64,000 bases of DNA from Paraburkholderia oxyphila NBRC 105797 (GTDB taxonomy: Bacteria > Pseudomonadota > Gammaproteobacteria > Burkholderiales > Burkholderiaceae). The position numbers were made by a program, and so were the translations under genes. Positions 43,626 to 51,513 of this stretch are shown one piece after another; the stretch's first letter is position 1, and each line of letters begins with the position of its first letter. Under the pieces are notes generated by a model. That model had not been told where the DNA came from. It saw only the letters and a program-made list of their open reading frames with translations, and did not search any database. The DNA is taken from assembly GCF_000685075.1 (NCBI RefSeq), contig NZ_BAYD01000029.1:40675-104674 (forward strand), written 5' to 3'.

Positions 43626-44510
43626 TCATCCACTTGCGCCGTACCACCCGCGGATGGTCGACCAGATATCTTCGGCGCTCTCGCAGAAGCGGAACAGCGA
43701 GAGGTCGCCGGGCGCGATCATCCCTTCGTCGGCCATCATGTCGAAGTCGACGAGGCTGCGCCAATACGCCTCGCCGACCAGCACCACCGGAATCGGCTCG
43801 ATCTTGCGGGTTTGCAAAAGCGTCAGGACTTCAAACAATTCGTCGCAGGTTCCGTAGCCGCCTGGAAAGAACACCGTCGCTTTCGCCTTTTCGAGCAGGT
43901 GCAGTTTGCGGATCGCGAAGTAGTGAAACTGGAAGCACAGCTCGGGCGTCAGGTACGCGTTCGGAAGCTGGTCGCGTGGCAGTGAGATGTTCATTCCGAT
44001 CGTAGGCGAGCGGCTCTCGAACGCGCCGCGATTGGCCGCTTCCATGATGCCGGGACCACCGCCCGTCACGATCGTGAGCCTGGGAAGCCTGCGCGAACCA
44101 CCCCACGCGCCAACCCGCCGGCCCAGTTCGCGCGCGATTTCGTAGTAGACGCCATGCCTGACCAGCGCCTCGGCCGCACGAACCGCACGTTGATGCCGGG
44201 CATCGGCCGGATCCTCCTTGAGCCTGCGGCGCGCTTCGGCGAGGACTCGGCTCGCGCGCGCAGGCGCCTCGATGCGTGTGCTCCCGTAGACCACGACGGT
44301 GTCGGAAATGCCGAGCTGTTGCAGCTTCTCAGCGGCTTTCCAGTAATCGAGCTGCAAGCGCACGCCGCACATTTCGGGGCGGCGCAGGAAGGCGCCGTCC
44401 TCGTCGGCCTGAATGTAGGTCGGGCTCTCGATCAGGCGCCGCACGCGCGGCGGCAGCGCCTGCCGCCCCACCCGCGCGGCTCGCCGTTCGCGCGTCGCGC
44501 CCATGTTCAC
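43626..44510 (-). CDS. LOG-family nucleotide-binding protein (TIGR00730 type)
   Basis: 294-residue Rossmann-fold protein of the lonely-guy group. The signature GGGPGIMEAANRGA is near 150 and PGGYGTCDELFEVLT near 218, both needed for nucleoside-monophosphate phosphoribohydrolase activity. Length is above that of short LOGs, with an extra N-terminal 65 residues. The GTG at 44510 overlaps the upstream stop (GTGA); an ATG at 44504 is the alternative. Confidence 0.88.
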   Translation of the reverse strand: MNMGATRERRAARVGRQALPPRVRRLIESPTYIQADEDGAFLRRPEMCGVRLQLDYWKAAEKLQQLGISDTVVVYGSTRIEAPARASRVLAEARRRLKEDPADARHQRAVRAAEALVRHGVYYEIARELGRRVGAWGGSRRLPRLTIVTGGGPGIMEAANRGAFESRSPTIGMNISLPRDQLPNAYLTPELCFQFHYFAIRKLHLLEKAKATVFFPGGYGTCDELFEVLTLLQTRKIEPIPVVLVGEAYWRSLVDFDMMADEGMIAPGDLSLFRFCESAEDIWSTIRGWYGASG

Positions 44511-44803
44511 GCTGCCGGCACCGAGGCGAAATGCCCGCGGACGAACCCGCGCAGGCGCATGAGATCCTTCGCGGCCGCGGCAGCGTCTTCCCGTGCAATC
44601 AGCGCGTCGGCCACGCGCACGTGCACGTCGCTGCCTTCGGTCAGCTCGCGCGCGGAGAGCACCGGATTGAACCCCATCCTGTACAGGTCGTGAACGCGCA
44701 CGTCATGGCCCATGCGAAGCAACTCGCCCAGGTAGGCGCGGGTCATCCTTATGGTGAAGCTGTCTTCCACCGAATGCGCGAGCACGATTAGGTGTCTTTG
44801 CAT
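44507..44803 (-). CDS. Truncated flavodoxin-fold NAD(P)H oxidoreductase (MdaB-like stub)
   Basis: 98-residue protein matching only the first third of Flavodoxin_2-type quinone reductases (LIVLAHSVEDSFTIR, then VRVHDLYRMGFNPVLSARE). The flavin-binding and active-site parts are missing; a short helical end replaces them. It keeps a GGAG site, an FNR box 84 bp upstream and a 4-bp overlap with the LOG gene, so it is probably still translated, perhaps only to couple the downstream gene. Confidence 0.7.
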   Translation of the reverse strand: MQRHLIVLAHSVEDSFTIRMTRAYLGELLRMGHDVRVHDLYRMGFNPVLSARELTEGSDVHVRVADALIAREDAAAAAKDLMRLRGFVRGHFASVPAA

Positions 44804-44886
44804 GGCAGGGGCTCCTTTCAAAATCGCGCCGTGCAACAGCGCTATGCACGAACATATTCATCGTGCGCGTCTTCGCGGCTTCCCAG

Positions 44887-44900
44887 TTGACGCATATCAA
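44887..44900. promoter_or_regulatory. FNR-type box TTGACGCATATCAA
   Basis: Fully matching palindrome 84 bp upstream of the reductase stub and LOG operon. Confidence 0.75.
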
Positions 44901-44996
44901 CGATGCGGGATGCGCGCCGCCGGTGCACGCCGTGTCGCCTCGCCCGGGCGATGCCCTGTCCCTTCCTGGGCGGACACGGGCGCGGCAGGCTACGGT

Positions 44997-45647
44997 TCAC
45001 TGCACGCTCAGCCGATCCACCACCGCCCGCACGCCGCGCGTCGCCCACGCGGCGCCGCAGGCCGCACGCCGTTCGCGCAGCGAAGCGACCGTGCCGCTCA
45101 ACGTCACCACGCCGTTGCTCTCGTCGATGTGGATGCCGGCGAACTCGCGTTGTGCACGGCGGGCCAGCGCCGCGCTGATATGCTGCGCGACCTCGAACGC
45201 AGCCTCGCTGTTGCGCACGTTCAGCCGGTTGGCCACGCCCACCACACCGCGCATGCGGCTCACCACTTTCTCGGCCGCATTGCGCTGGTAGCCCCAATCG
45301 ACCTCGCCCATGAGGGTCACGCAGCCACGGTCGACCTCCACATGCGCCTGGTCGCCGGTCAGACCCGCTTGCCAGCGCAGGGCGCTCATGATTGCGGCGG
45401 CCAGATCGGCATCGGGGTGTTCGGCGCCCGGCGGCGGGTCGATCGAGAGCTCCAGTACAATCGCGCGGCAACCGGCCACCCGTTCGGCGGCGCGCTCGGC
45501 CGCGAGCTTCTGCGCATAGTCGGGCACCCGCCCCAACAACGTGACAATGCGGTCTCGCACGCCAACCTCGATGCCCGAGGCATCGAGCGCCAGATCCCAC
45601 GCGAGTTCCTGCTCCACGTCCTGCTTGAGTGCTTCATCCAGTTTCAT
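44997..45647 (-). CDS. Triple BON-domain protein B
   Basis: 216 residues, a paralogue of the protein at 41766-42416 with the same three-BON layout (DRIVTLLGRVPD, GCVTLMGEVDWGYQ, GVVTLSGTVAS). No signal peptide. The ATG at 45647 has GGAG 7 nt upstream and an FNR-like site 64 bp upstream. Single-gene unit, followed by the promoter of the reductase stub operon. Confidence 0.9.
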   Translation of the reverse strand: MKLDEALKQDVEQELAWDLALDASGIEVGVRDRIVTLLGRVPDYAQKLAAERAAERVAGCRAIVLELSIDPPPGAEHPDADLAAAIMSALRWQAGLTGDQAHVEVDRGCVTLMGEVDWGYQRNAAEKVVSRMRGVVGVANRLNVRNSEAAFEVAQHISAALARRAQREFAGIHIDESNGVVTLSGTVASLRERRAACGAAWATRGVRAVVDRLSVQ

Positions 45648-45710
45648 GATTCGCTCCATGGCTTCGCCATCCGTACCATTTCAAGCATCGCGCAGCGCCA
45701 CGCCGCGCGG

Positions 45711-45724
45711 CTGACTCTTGTCAA
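45711..45724. promoter_or_regulatory. FNR-type box CTGACTCTTGTCAA
   Basis: One mismatch, 64 bp upstream of BON protein B; it overlaps the stop codon of the ATP-synthase fragment. Confidence 0.6.
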
Positions 45725-45891
45725 TCCGCAGTGCACATCGCGGCCTTTCCGCCTTGCGCGAGCGGCGCGAGCAAATCGAGCGCCTTGATGCCGGTCGTGA
45801 AGATCTCGGTGGAGCCGCGCAGTGCCGCGAGAGGCGGCGCCGCGCGATGGATCGGGGGGCGCGGCACTTCTCCGCAATGCAAGGCTTCGAT
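45721..45891 (-). pseudogene. ATP synthase F1 beta-subunit (atpD) fragment
   Basis: Minus-strand translation between two stops reads about 56 codons that clearly match the middle of an F-type ATPase beta subunit: PRPPIHRAAPPLAALRGS, then TEIFTTGIKALDLLAPLAQG and GKAAM. The match ends exactly where the P-loop (GGAGVGKT) should begin, and a stop follows six codons later. No start codon, no rest of the gene. The style (GIKALDLLAPL) fits an alternative-type ATPase beta chain. It is a dead piece in a promoter region and evidence of past rearrangement. Confidence 0.75.
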
Positions 45892-45924
45892 TCATCCAGG
45901 ATAAGCGCTCGATGCGAATTCCGG

Positions 45925-45938
45925 CTGATCTCGGTCAA
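45925..45938. promoter_or_regulatory. FNR-type box CTGATCTCGGTCAA
   Basis: One mismatch; upstream member of a tandem pair, 192 bp from the cold-shock gene start. Confidence 0.5.
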
Positions 45939-45993
45939 TTCGCTGCGCACCGGTCTCGAAATCGGGGCGCGCTTGTGATGCGCATCGCCCTGA

Positions 45994-46007
45994 TTGATCT
46001 GAGTCAA
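45994..46007. promoter_or_regulatory. FNR-type box TTGATCTGAGTCAA
   Basis: Fully matching palindrome, identical to the site before ackA, 122 bp upstream of the cold-shock gene. Confidence 0.75.
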
Positions 46008-46129
46008 TCGTGCCTCCTGGGCGGGCGTCGAGACTGAAGCGGCAAACGCAAGCCCGCACGTCGCCGATAACGAAAAGCGGCGCGCAAAGGCGTGCACCTC
46101 CATTTCTCTCCCATTTCCATGGAAACGAC

Positions 46130-46333
46130 ATGAAAACAGGCACCGTCAAATGGTTCAACGACGCCAAGGGCTTCGGCTTCATCACGCCCGACGATGGTAG
46201 CGAAGATGTGTTCGTGCACTTTTCGTCCATCAAGGCGGATGGCTTTCGCTCGTTGCAGGAAAACCAGCGTGTGAGCTTCAACGAAACCACGAGTCACAAA
46301 GGCAAGCAAGCCATCGAAGTCCTGGCGATTTGA
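46130..46333 (+). CDS. Cold-shock-domain RNA-binding protein (CspA family)
   Basis: 67-residue CspA-type protein with both RNA-binding motifs (KGFGFITP and DVFVHFSSI) in a five-stranded barrel. It would melt RNA structure and help translation under stress. The 5' leader from the FNR box is about 80-120 nt. Control by oxygen rather than cold is suggested by the two FNR-like sites. Confidence 0.93.
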   Translation: MKTGTVKWFNDAKGFGFITPDDGSEDVFVHFSSIKADGFRSLQENQRVSFNETTSHKGKQAIEVLAI

Positions 46334-46391
46334 CGAGCGGCAGATCCTCAACCCCTCTGCATAATCCCCGCTCAAGTGACTGGAGAAAGTC

Positions 46392-47042
46392 ATGACCGAA
46401 TTTCAACGCATCGAATACGAGCCGACGCCGCTGCTGCCGCCCGCGCCCGCGAGCGGCACAGCGCCCGCCTTCATCGACCTGCCACGGCCGCGCCTCGCTG
46501 CGGGCGCGCCACTGATGCAGGCACTCGCGCAGCGCCAAAGCACACGCGCCTATGCGGATACGCCCATGACACTCGACACGCTCGGCGAACTGCTCTGGGC
46601 CGCCAACGGGATCAACCGCCCTGAAACGGGCGGCCACACGGCGCCGTCCGCGCATGGCTTCAACGAAATCGACGTCTATGTAGCGTTGCCTCATGGCGTC
46701 TATCGCTACGAGCCCGCGCTCAACCGCCTCGTGCTCAAGCACGCCGTCGACGCGCGCAACATGACTGGCTATCAGGACTTCGTAGGCAAAGCGCCGCTCG
46801 ATCTCGTGTACGTGCTGCGCGGCTCCCAGGTGCTCGCCACGCCCCCGCAGCAGCGTGAATTGTTCGCGGCCATCTCCACCGGCGCAATCTCGCAAAACGT
46901 CTCGCTCTATTGCGCGTCCGAGGGGCTCGCGACCGTCGTACGCGGCTGGATCAATCATCGGCTGCTCGCCGACGCCTTGCGCCTGAACGAGGACGAAGTG
47001 CCCGTCCTCGCGCAGACCGTCGGCAGGCCGCAGGCGCAGTGA
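46392..47042 (+). CDS. SagB/nitroreductase-family oxidoreductase
   Basis: 216-residue FMN-dependent nitroreductase-fold protein (QRQSTRAYADTPMTLDTLGE, ELLWAANGINRP, VYVALPHGVYRYEP, ISTGAISQNVSLYCASEGL). Uses NAD(P)H to reduce nitro compounds or quinones; the natural substrate is unknown. GGAG before the ATG. It follows the cold-shock gene by 58 bp and precedes a broken gene by 37 bp. Confidence 0.9.
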   Translation: MTEFQRIEYEPTPLLPPAPASGTAPAFIDLPRPRLAAGAPLMQALAQRQSTRAYADTPMTLDTLGELLWAANGINRPETGGHTAPSAHGFNEIDVYVALPHGVYRYEPALNRLVLKHAVDARNMTGYQDFVGKAPLDLVYVLRGSQVLATPPQQRELFAAISTGAISQNVSLYCASEGLATVVRGWINHRLLADALRLNEDEVPVLAQTVGRPQAQ

Positions 47043-47079
47043 GCGTCAAGCGGCGCTCTCGCGAAAGAGGAAGCCAGCG

Positions 47080-47521
47080 ATGACTACGTGCGTCGATCTG
47101 ACTGCAGTCCAGGAGATGTATCGCCTGTGTTACGTCCGCACGCCGTGGGCGTATTTCACGCGCTTGCCGCTCGAACAGCAATGGGGGCGACCATTGGGAG
47201 CGCTCGCCCTATGCGCCGAAAGCCGGTCTGCCCTACGGCGGCGAACCCGACCAGATCCTCAAGGTCGCCTTCGACGGGCCGCTGCTCACGCCCGAAACCG
47301 GGGAGCACGCGCACCCGTTCAGCGTTCAGGAGATCAATGACCGGCGCGCGCCCTGGCTGCGCACCGACAGCTATTTTGGCGGCCCGCCCGTGCACATCAT
47401 GGCGGGCGCGACGCTCCAGCACTTCGCCGAGCAGGTACGGCTCGCGGGCGGAAGCATTTACGCGCCGGTCGGCTGGGGGCAGTTGCCCGAAATGCCGTAC
47501 GAGCTCGCCATGAAGCGCTGA
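47080..47521 (+). pseudogene. Conserved hypothetical gene broken by one extra G
   Basis: Starts well (MTTCVDLTAVQEMYRLCYVR to LPLEQQWG), then shifts frame at a run of five G (47183-47187). Reading that run as four G restores a protein of about 146 residues that continues DHWERSPYAPKAGLPYGG, DQILKVAFDGPLLTPETG, RTDSYFGGPPVHIMAGATL and ends MPYELAMKR. The restored protein looks real and cytoplasmic, but I do not know the family. A real mutation, programmed slippage or a sequencing error cannot be told apart here. Confidence 0.75.
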
Positions 47522-47640
47522 GCGCGCCGTATCCATGCAAAGTAACCGTGCAGAAGCCGGTGGCCCGGCGCTTCTGCATCTGCCCGCCGCATGCGGGTGT
47601 ATCGAGCGGGCCGGAGTCTGTGATCCGCGAGGAGTGAATC

Positions 47641-48018
47641 ATGAAAGATGCTTACGAGCGCCGGGCGTTGCTGCTGCAACTCGGCGATGTTCTGGAGATG
47701 CTCGATTACATCAAGGAGCACGTCCACGAGGCCCGCACGGTTGGCGATCTGGTGCGAAATTACCAGGCGCTTGCCGGCGCGCCCCTGCTGGCCAACGTCG
47801 CCCAGACCATGACGGTCAGCGAGCTCGAGTACCGCACCTTGCGCGCGTTTTGCCGTTGGCCTCAATTGCTGCTGAACGAGCGCCTCGACCATTTCGCGCT
47901 CGCGGCGCCCGTGAGAGAGCTGCTGTTCGACGACAATCCGTTTGGCTGGGAATCCTATGCAGATTACCTGGAGAGCGAGGTGCCGTGGTTCGGCTCGGCC
48001 ACGCCTGTTTCGGCGTGA
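47641..48018 (+). CDS. Hypothetical protein, MKDA(F/Y)ERRALLL family, short form
   Basis: 125-residue, mostly helical protein. It aligns along its whole length with the first 120 residues of the protein encoded behind groEL (19137-19718). GAGGAG lies upstream of the ATG. It lies 173 bp before the sigma-factor ORF on the same strand. No function known; the two copies define a family tied to the stress genes of this island. Confidence 0.8.
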   Translation: MKDAYERRALLLQLGDVLEMLDYIKEHVHEARTVGDLVRNYQALAGAPLLANVAQTMTVSELEYRTLRAFCRWPQLLLNERLDHFALAAPVRELLFDDNPFGWESYADYLESEVPWFGSATPVSA

Positions 48019-48223
48019 GTTCCGTGCGCTTGGCCCTTTGGTTGAGTCCGGTTGAATCGCGGACAATCGCCCCAAGATGCACGGTCATGAGGCAGGCCGT
48101 AGCGAATGGGTGTTCGTGAACGAGCGGCCGCCGTCACACGGGAGCCATTCAGTCCTCCCGATTAGCAGGACGGTGTAATCCGTGATCGACATGAAAACCA
48201 CAGGCCGGCAGCAGGGGACAGAC

Positions 48224-49495
48224 ATGGAGCGCGTCGAGCGTTTGCTCGCGCGCGCTGCCAGGCAGGGCTATCTGTTCCGAACCGATCTCGAAGATGCGTT
48301 TGCCAGCGCCACCTGCTCGCGCGAAATGGTGGACGACGTACTTGACCAGCTCGCGCGGACTGGCGTCGAGGTGCTCGATGCCCCCCTTCATGAGGACACG
48401 CCAGGCGGCGCGCGCGGATCCGCCAGCGACGACGCACAAGCAGGCGGCCCGCAGCCATTGAGCCCCGCGGCAGGGCCACAGGACATCTCCGTCTCCGACG
48501 ACACACTCGTGCTGTTCCGTGCGCGGATGCAAGCCGTGCCGTTGCTGTCGCGCGACCAGGAGATCGAGCTGGCGACACAGATCGAGGCGTCGCGCCGCGA
48601 TCTGCTGCGCGTACTCGGCGCAAGCGCGCCGCCCGCCGCCCCCTGCTGGCCGTCGGAGGCCGTCGAAACGGCCTGCGAGACACTGCTGGCCACGCGCGGA
48701 GGCGGGCCCGCCACTCCGGGGGCACATGCATGCCTTGCGCAGTTGAGCGCGACGCGCCAGCGCCTGCGCGAAGCGACGCGCAAGCTGTTCGAGGCCAATC
48801 TTCGGCTCGTGTATTCGATCGCGCGGCGCTACGATAACCGCGGCGTCGACCTTGCCGATCTGGTTCAGGACGGCAGCATCGGCTTGATGCGCGCGATCGA
48901 ACGGTTCGAATACCAGCGTGGGTTCAAGTTCTCCACCTACGCCACATGGTGGATCCGCCAGGCGATCGCACGCGCCGTGGCCGACCGCGGGCGCACCATC
49001 CGGCTACCCGTCCATGTTGGCGGCCAGCTCTCGCGCGTGCGGCGCGCGAGGGAGCGCATCCGCGAGCGCACGGGCCATGAGCCGGGTCCTGCCGATCTCG
49101 CGTCGGCCAGCGGCATCGAAGAAGCCAAAGTGCGTGCATTGCTGGCGCTGCCGGGCGAGCCTGCATCCCTGGACATCCTGCTGCCCGACGGACAGACGGA
49201 ACTCGTCGAACTCGTTCCGGATCATGCCGCGCGCGCCCCGCTGGAGGCGCTAGCCAACGCGCGCATGTGCGACCTCGTGAAAGCCCTGCTCGACGAGATG
49301 CCTGCGGCCGAAGCAGACATCGTGCGCTGGCGCTTCGGGATTGGCGGCGCCGAACCCGAAACCTACGACGAAATCGCCAGGCGTGCTGGCATCTCGCGCG
49401 AACAGGTCCGCCGCGTCGAACAGCGGGCACTCGACATCATGCGCGCCTCGGAACGCGCCCGCGCCGCGCGCGACTATCTCGAGCCGGGGCACTAA
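48224..49495 (+). CDS. RpoD-like sigma-70 factor, divergent
   Basis: About 423-residue group 1/2 sigma factor. A region 1.1-like start (MERVERLLARAARQGYL) is followed by region 1.2 (DTLVLFRARMQAVPLLSRDQ), region 2 with ARRYDNRGVDLADLVQDG, RGFKFSTYATWWIRQAI and a region 2.4 RTIRLPVHV, then 3 and 4 (YDEIARRAGISREQVRRVEQ). Region 4.2 differs from the house-keeping TRERIRQIE pattern, so -35 preference may differ. The ATG at 48224 has AGGGG 6 nt upstream; in-frame starts exist at 48182 (GTG) and 48191. It could read the FNR-box promoters, but that is only a hypothesis. Confidence 0.88.
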   Translation: MERVERLLARAARQGYLFRTDLEDAFASATCSREMVDDVLDQLARTGVEVLDAPLHEDTPGGARGSASDDAQAGGPQPLSPAAGPQDISVSDDTLVLFRARMQAVPLLSRDQEIELATQIEASRRDLLRVLGASAPPAAPCWPSEAVETACETLLATRGGGPATPGAHACLAQLSATRQRLREATRKLFEANLRLVYSIARRYDNRGVDLADLVQDGSIGLMRAIERFEYQRGFKFSTYATWWIRQAIARAVADRGRTIRLPVHVGGQLSRVRRARERIRERTGHEPGPADLASASGIEEAKVRALLALPGEPASLDILLPDGQTELVELVPDHAARAPLEALANARMCDLVKALLDEMPAAEADIVRWRFGIGGAEPETYDEIARRAGISREQVRRVEQRALDIMRASERARAARDYLEPGH

Positions 49496-49521
49496 GCGCA
49501 ACGAGGCCGCTCACCCGCGCC

Positions 49522-51438
49522 TCACGCAGCGCGCTCGACGCGTCGGGATTGCCCTTCGCCCGAGGTGTCTTCCCGCACGCGCGCCTCCGCGCCGTCGCCC
49601 TGCACTGGCTCGCCCGCAATCAGCGCGACGAGTTCATCGTGCTCGAGCACTTCCCGATCGAGCAAACACTTCGCAATCCTGTCGAGCGCCTCACGCCGGT
49701 CGTCCAGCGTTCGCGCAACGCGCTCATGTGCTTCGTTCAGCAGCCTGCGCACTTCGTCGTCGATGCACTGTGCCGTATGCTCACCATGGCGAGGGCCCTC
49801 TGCGCCGCCGAGCGCGTGCGCCACGCCATCGTCCGCACAGTTTGCGAGGCCGATGCGCTCGCTCATGCCGTAGCGCGCCACCATGTGCCACGCCATCGCG
49901 GTCGCGCGTTCGAGGTCGTTCTCCGCACCCGTGGAAGCATCGCCGAAAACCAGTTCTTCCGACACGCGACCGCCGAGCAGCGCGTCGAGCCGGTCGAGCA
50001 GTTCGCTGCGCCTGAGCACGTAGCGGTCCTCGGTGGGCACCTGTTGCGTGTAGCCAAGCGCCGCCACCCCGCGCGGAATGATGGACACCTTTTTGACCGG
50101 GTCGCAATGCGCGCGGCTTTGCGCGACCAGCGCATGCCCCGCCTCGTGGTACGCAATGGTCAGCTTCTCCAGCGCGTTCATCACGCGGCTCTTGCGTTCT
50201 GAGCCTGCGAGCGCGCGGTCGATGGCCTCGTCGAAGTCGGCCATGGCGACGCTCGAGCGGTCGGCCTCCGCGGCGTGCAGCGCGGCCTCGTTCACGATGT
50301 TCGCCAGATCGGCGCCCACGCAGCCGGGCGTGCGCGCCGCCAGCTCCTCCAGATCGACGTCCGGCGCAAGCGGCACCTTGCGCGTATGCACGGCAAGAAT
50401 CTGCCTGCGCCCCACGAGATCGGGGCGGTCGATCGCGATGTGCCGGTCGAACCGGCCCGGACGCAGCAGAGCGGGATCGAGCGTTTCGGGCCGGTTCGTT
50501 GCCGCAAGCAGAATGACGCCCGCATTGGCCTCGAAGCCGTCCAGCTCGACGAGCAACTGATTGAGCGTCTGCTCGCGTTCGTCATTTCCCGATATCGGAC
50601 TCGCGCCGCGCACCTTGCCGAGCGCGTCGAGCTCGTCGATGAACACGATGCACGGCGCCTGGCGCTGCGCCTGCTCGAACAGATCGCGCACGCGCGCCGC
50701 CCCCACGCCGACGAACATTTCGACGAACGACGACCCGCTGATGGAGAAGAATGGCACGCCTGCTTCGCCAGCGAGGGCCTTCGCGAGCAGGGTCTTTCCG
50801 GTGCCGGGCGCGCCGACGATCAGGATGCCCTTGGGTATCTTGCCGCCAAGCCGGCGGTATCGCTCCGGGTGGCACAGGAACGAGACGATCTGCTGAAGTT
50901 CCTTTTTCGCCTCGTCGATGCCAGCGATATCGTTAAACGTCGCGCCCGTCTCGCGCTGCACATAGACGTGCGCGCGGCTTCTGCCGATGCCCATGAAGTC
51001 GCGCGTCCCGCCACCCCGGCGCATCATGAATTGCCACACGATCATGAAGAGCAAGAGCGGCGCAAGCCACCCGAGCAGCGAGCCGGCCCAGTTGCTGTCG
51101 AGCGTGCCGCTATAGCGCACGCCCGCGGCGGCCAGCCGGACCGGCAACGAATCGTCGGCTACGCGGATCGTCGAAAACGTGTAAGGCGGCGGACCGCCCC
51201 CTAATGCGGCGGCGTCGGACGCGGGGAGCGCCGCCTTGGCCTGTTCCGAGCGCAACTCGCCGGTGATGCGCGTGGGACTGATCACGAGGTTGTCGATTTC
51301 GTGCGCGTCGAGCAAGCGCCGAAAATCGCTGTACGCGATCGGCGGCACGCCCGGCGTGGCCCAGAACAGCTGAAGCGCCACGAGAAACAGGAGCCCGATG
51401 AAAAGCGCGATGCTGCCCGAATCGAGCTTGTTCTCCAT
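49522..51438 (-). CDS. ftsH: FtsH-family membrane AAA+ zinc protease
   Basis: 638-residue ATP-dependent metalloprotease of the inner membrane: two N-terminal helices (about 10-28 and 120-140) around a periplasmic domain, AAA+ domain with GAPGTGKT near 195, arginine-finger region NRPETLDPALLRPGRFDRH, and protease site HEAGH near 417. The sequence is complete but more divergent than a house-keeping FtsH, and its location in a stress island suggests a second copy. AGGAG upstream of the ATG at 51438. It follows the dead hydrolase gene by 75 bp and shares its promoter. Confidence 0.92.
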   Translation of the reverse strand: MENKLDSGSIALFIGLLFLVALQLFWATPGVPPIAYSDFRRLLDAHEIDNLVISPTRITGELRSEQAKAALPASDAAALGGGPPPYTFSTIRVADDSLPVRLAAAGVRYSGTLDSNWAGSLLGWLAPLLLFMIVWQFMMRRGGGTRDFMGIGRSRAHVYVQRETGATFNDIAGIDEAKKELQQIVSFLCHPERYRRLGGKIPKGILIVGAPGTGKTLLAKALAGEAGVPFFSISGSSFVEMFVGVGAARVRDLFEQAQRQAPCIVFIDELDALGKVRGASPISGNDEREQTLNQLLVELDGFEANAGVILLAATNRPETLDPALLRPGRFDRHIAIDRPDLVGRRQILAVHTRKVPLAPDVDLEELAARTPGCVGADLANIVNEAALHAAEADRSSVAMADFDEAIDRALAGSERKSRVMNALEKLTIAYHEAGHALVAQSRAHCDPVKKVSIIPRGVAALGYTQQVPTEDRYVLRRSELLDRLDALLGGRVSEELVFGDASTGAENDLERATAMAWHMVARYGMSERIGLANCADDGVAHALGGAEGPRHGEHTAQCIDDEVRRLLNEAHERVARTLDDRREALDRIAKCLLDREVLEHDELVALIAGEPVQGDGAEARVREDTSGEGQSRRVERAA

Positions 51439-51513
51439 GCTGAGTTCACTCCTCGTTGGGCCCGGTCGGCCTGCGGCGCGGCGTGCCCGCCGCGTCACGC
51501 CACCACCAGTTCG

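Larger units (their letters stand above)
45648..46129. other. Control region with three FNR-like sites and an ATP-synthase remnant
   Basis: About 480 bp between BON protein B and the cold-shock gene. It contains FNR-like palindromes at 45711, 45925 and 45994 and a fragment of an ATP synthase beta gene on the minus strand. No intact gene. Confidence 0.6.

Noticed and set aside
48050..48180. FNR box before the sigma-factor gene
   Set aside because: TTGAATCGCGGACAA has the wrong spacing and arms; no acceptable palindrome is present in this gap.
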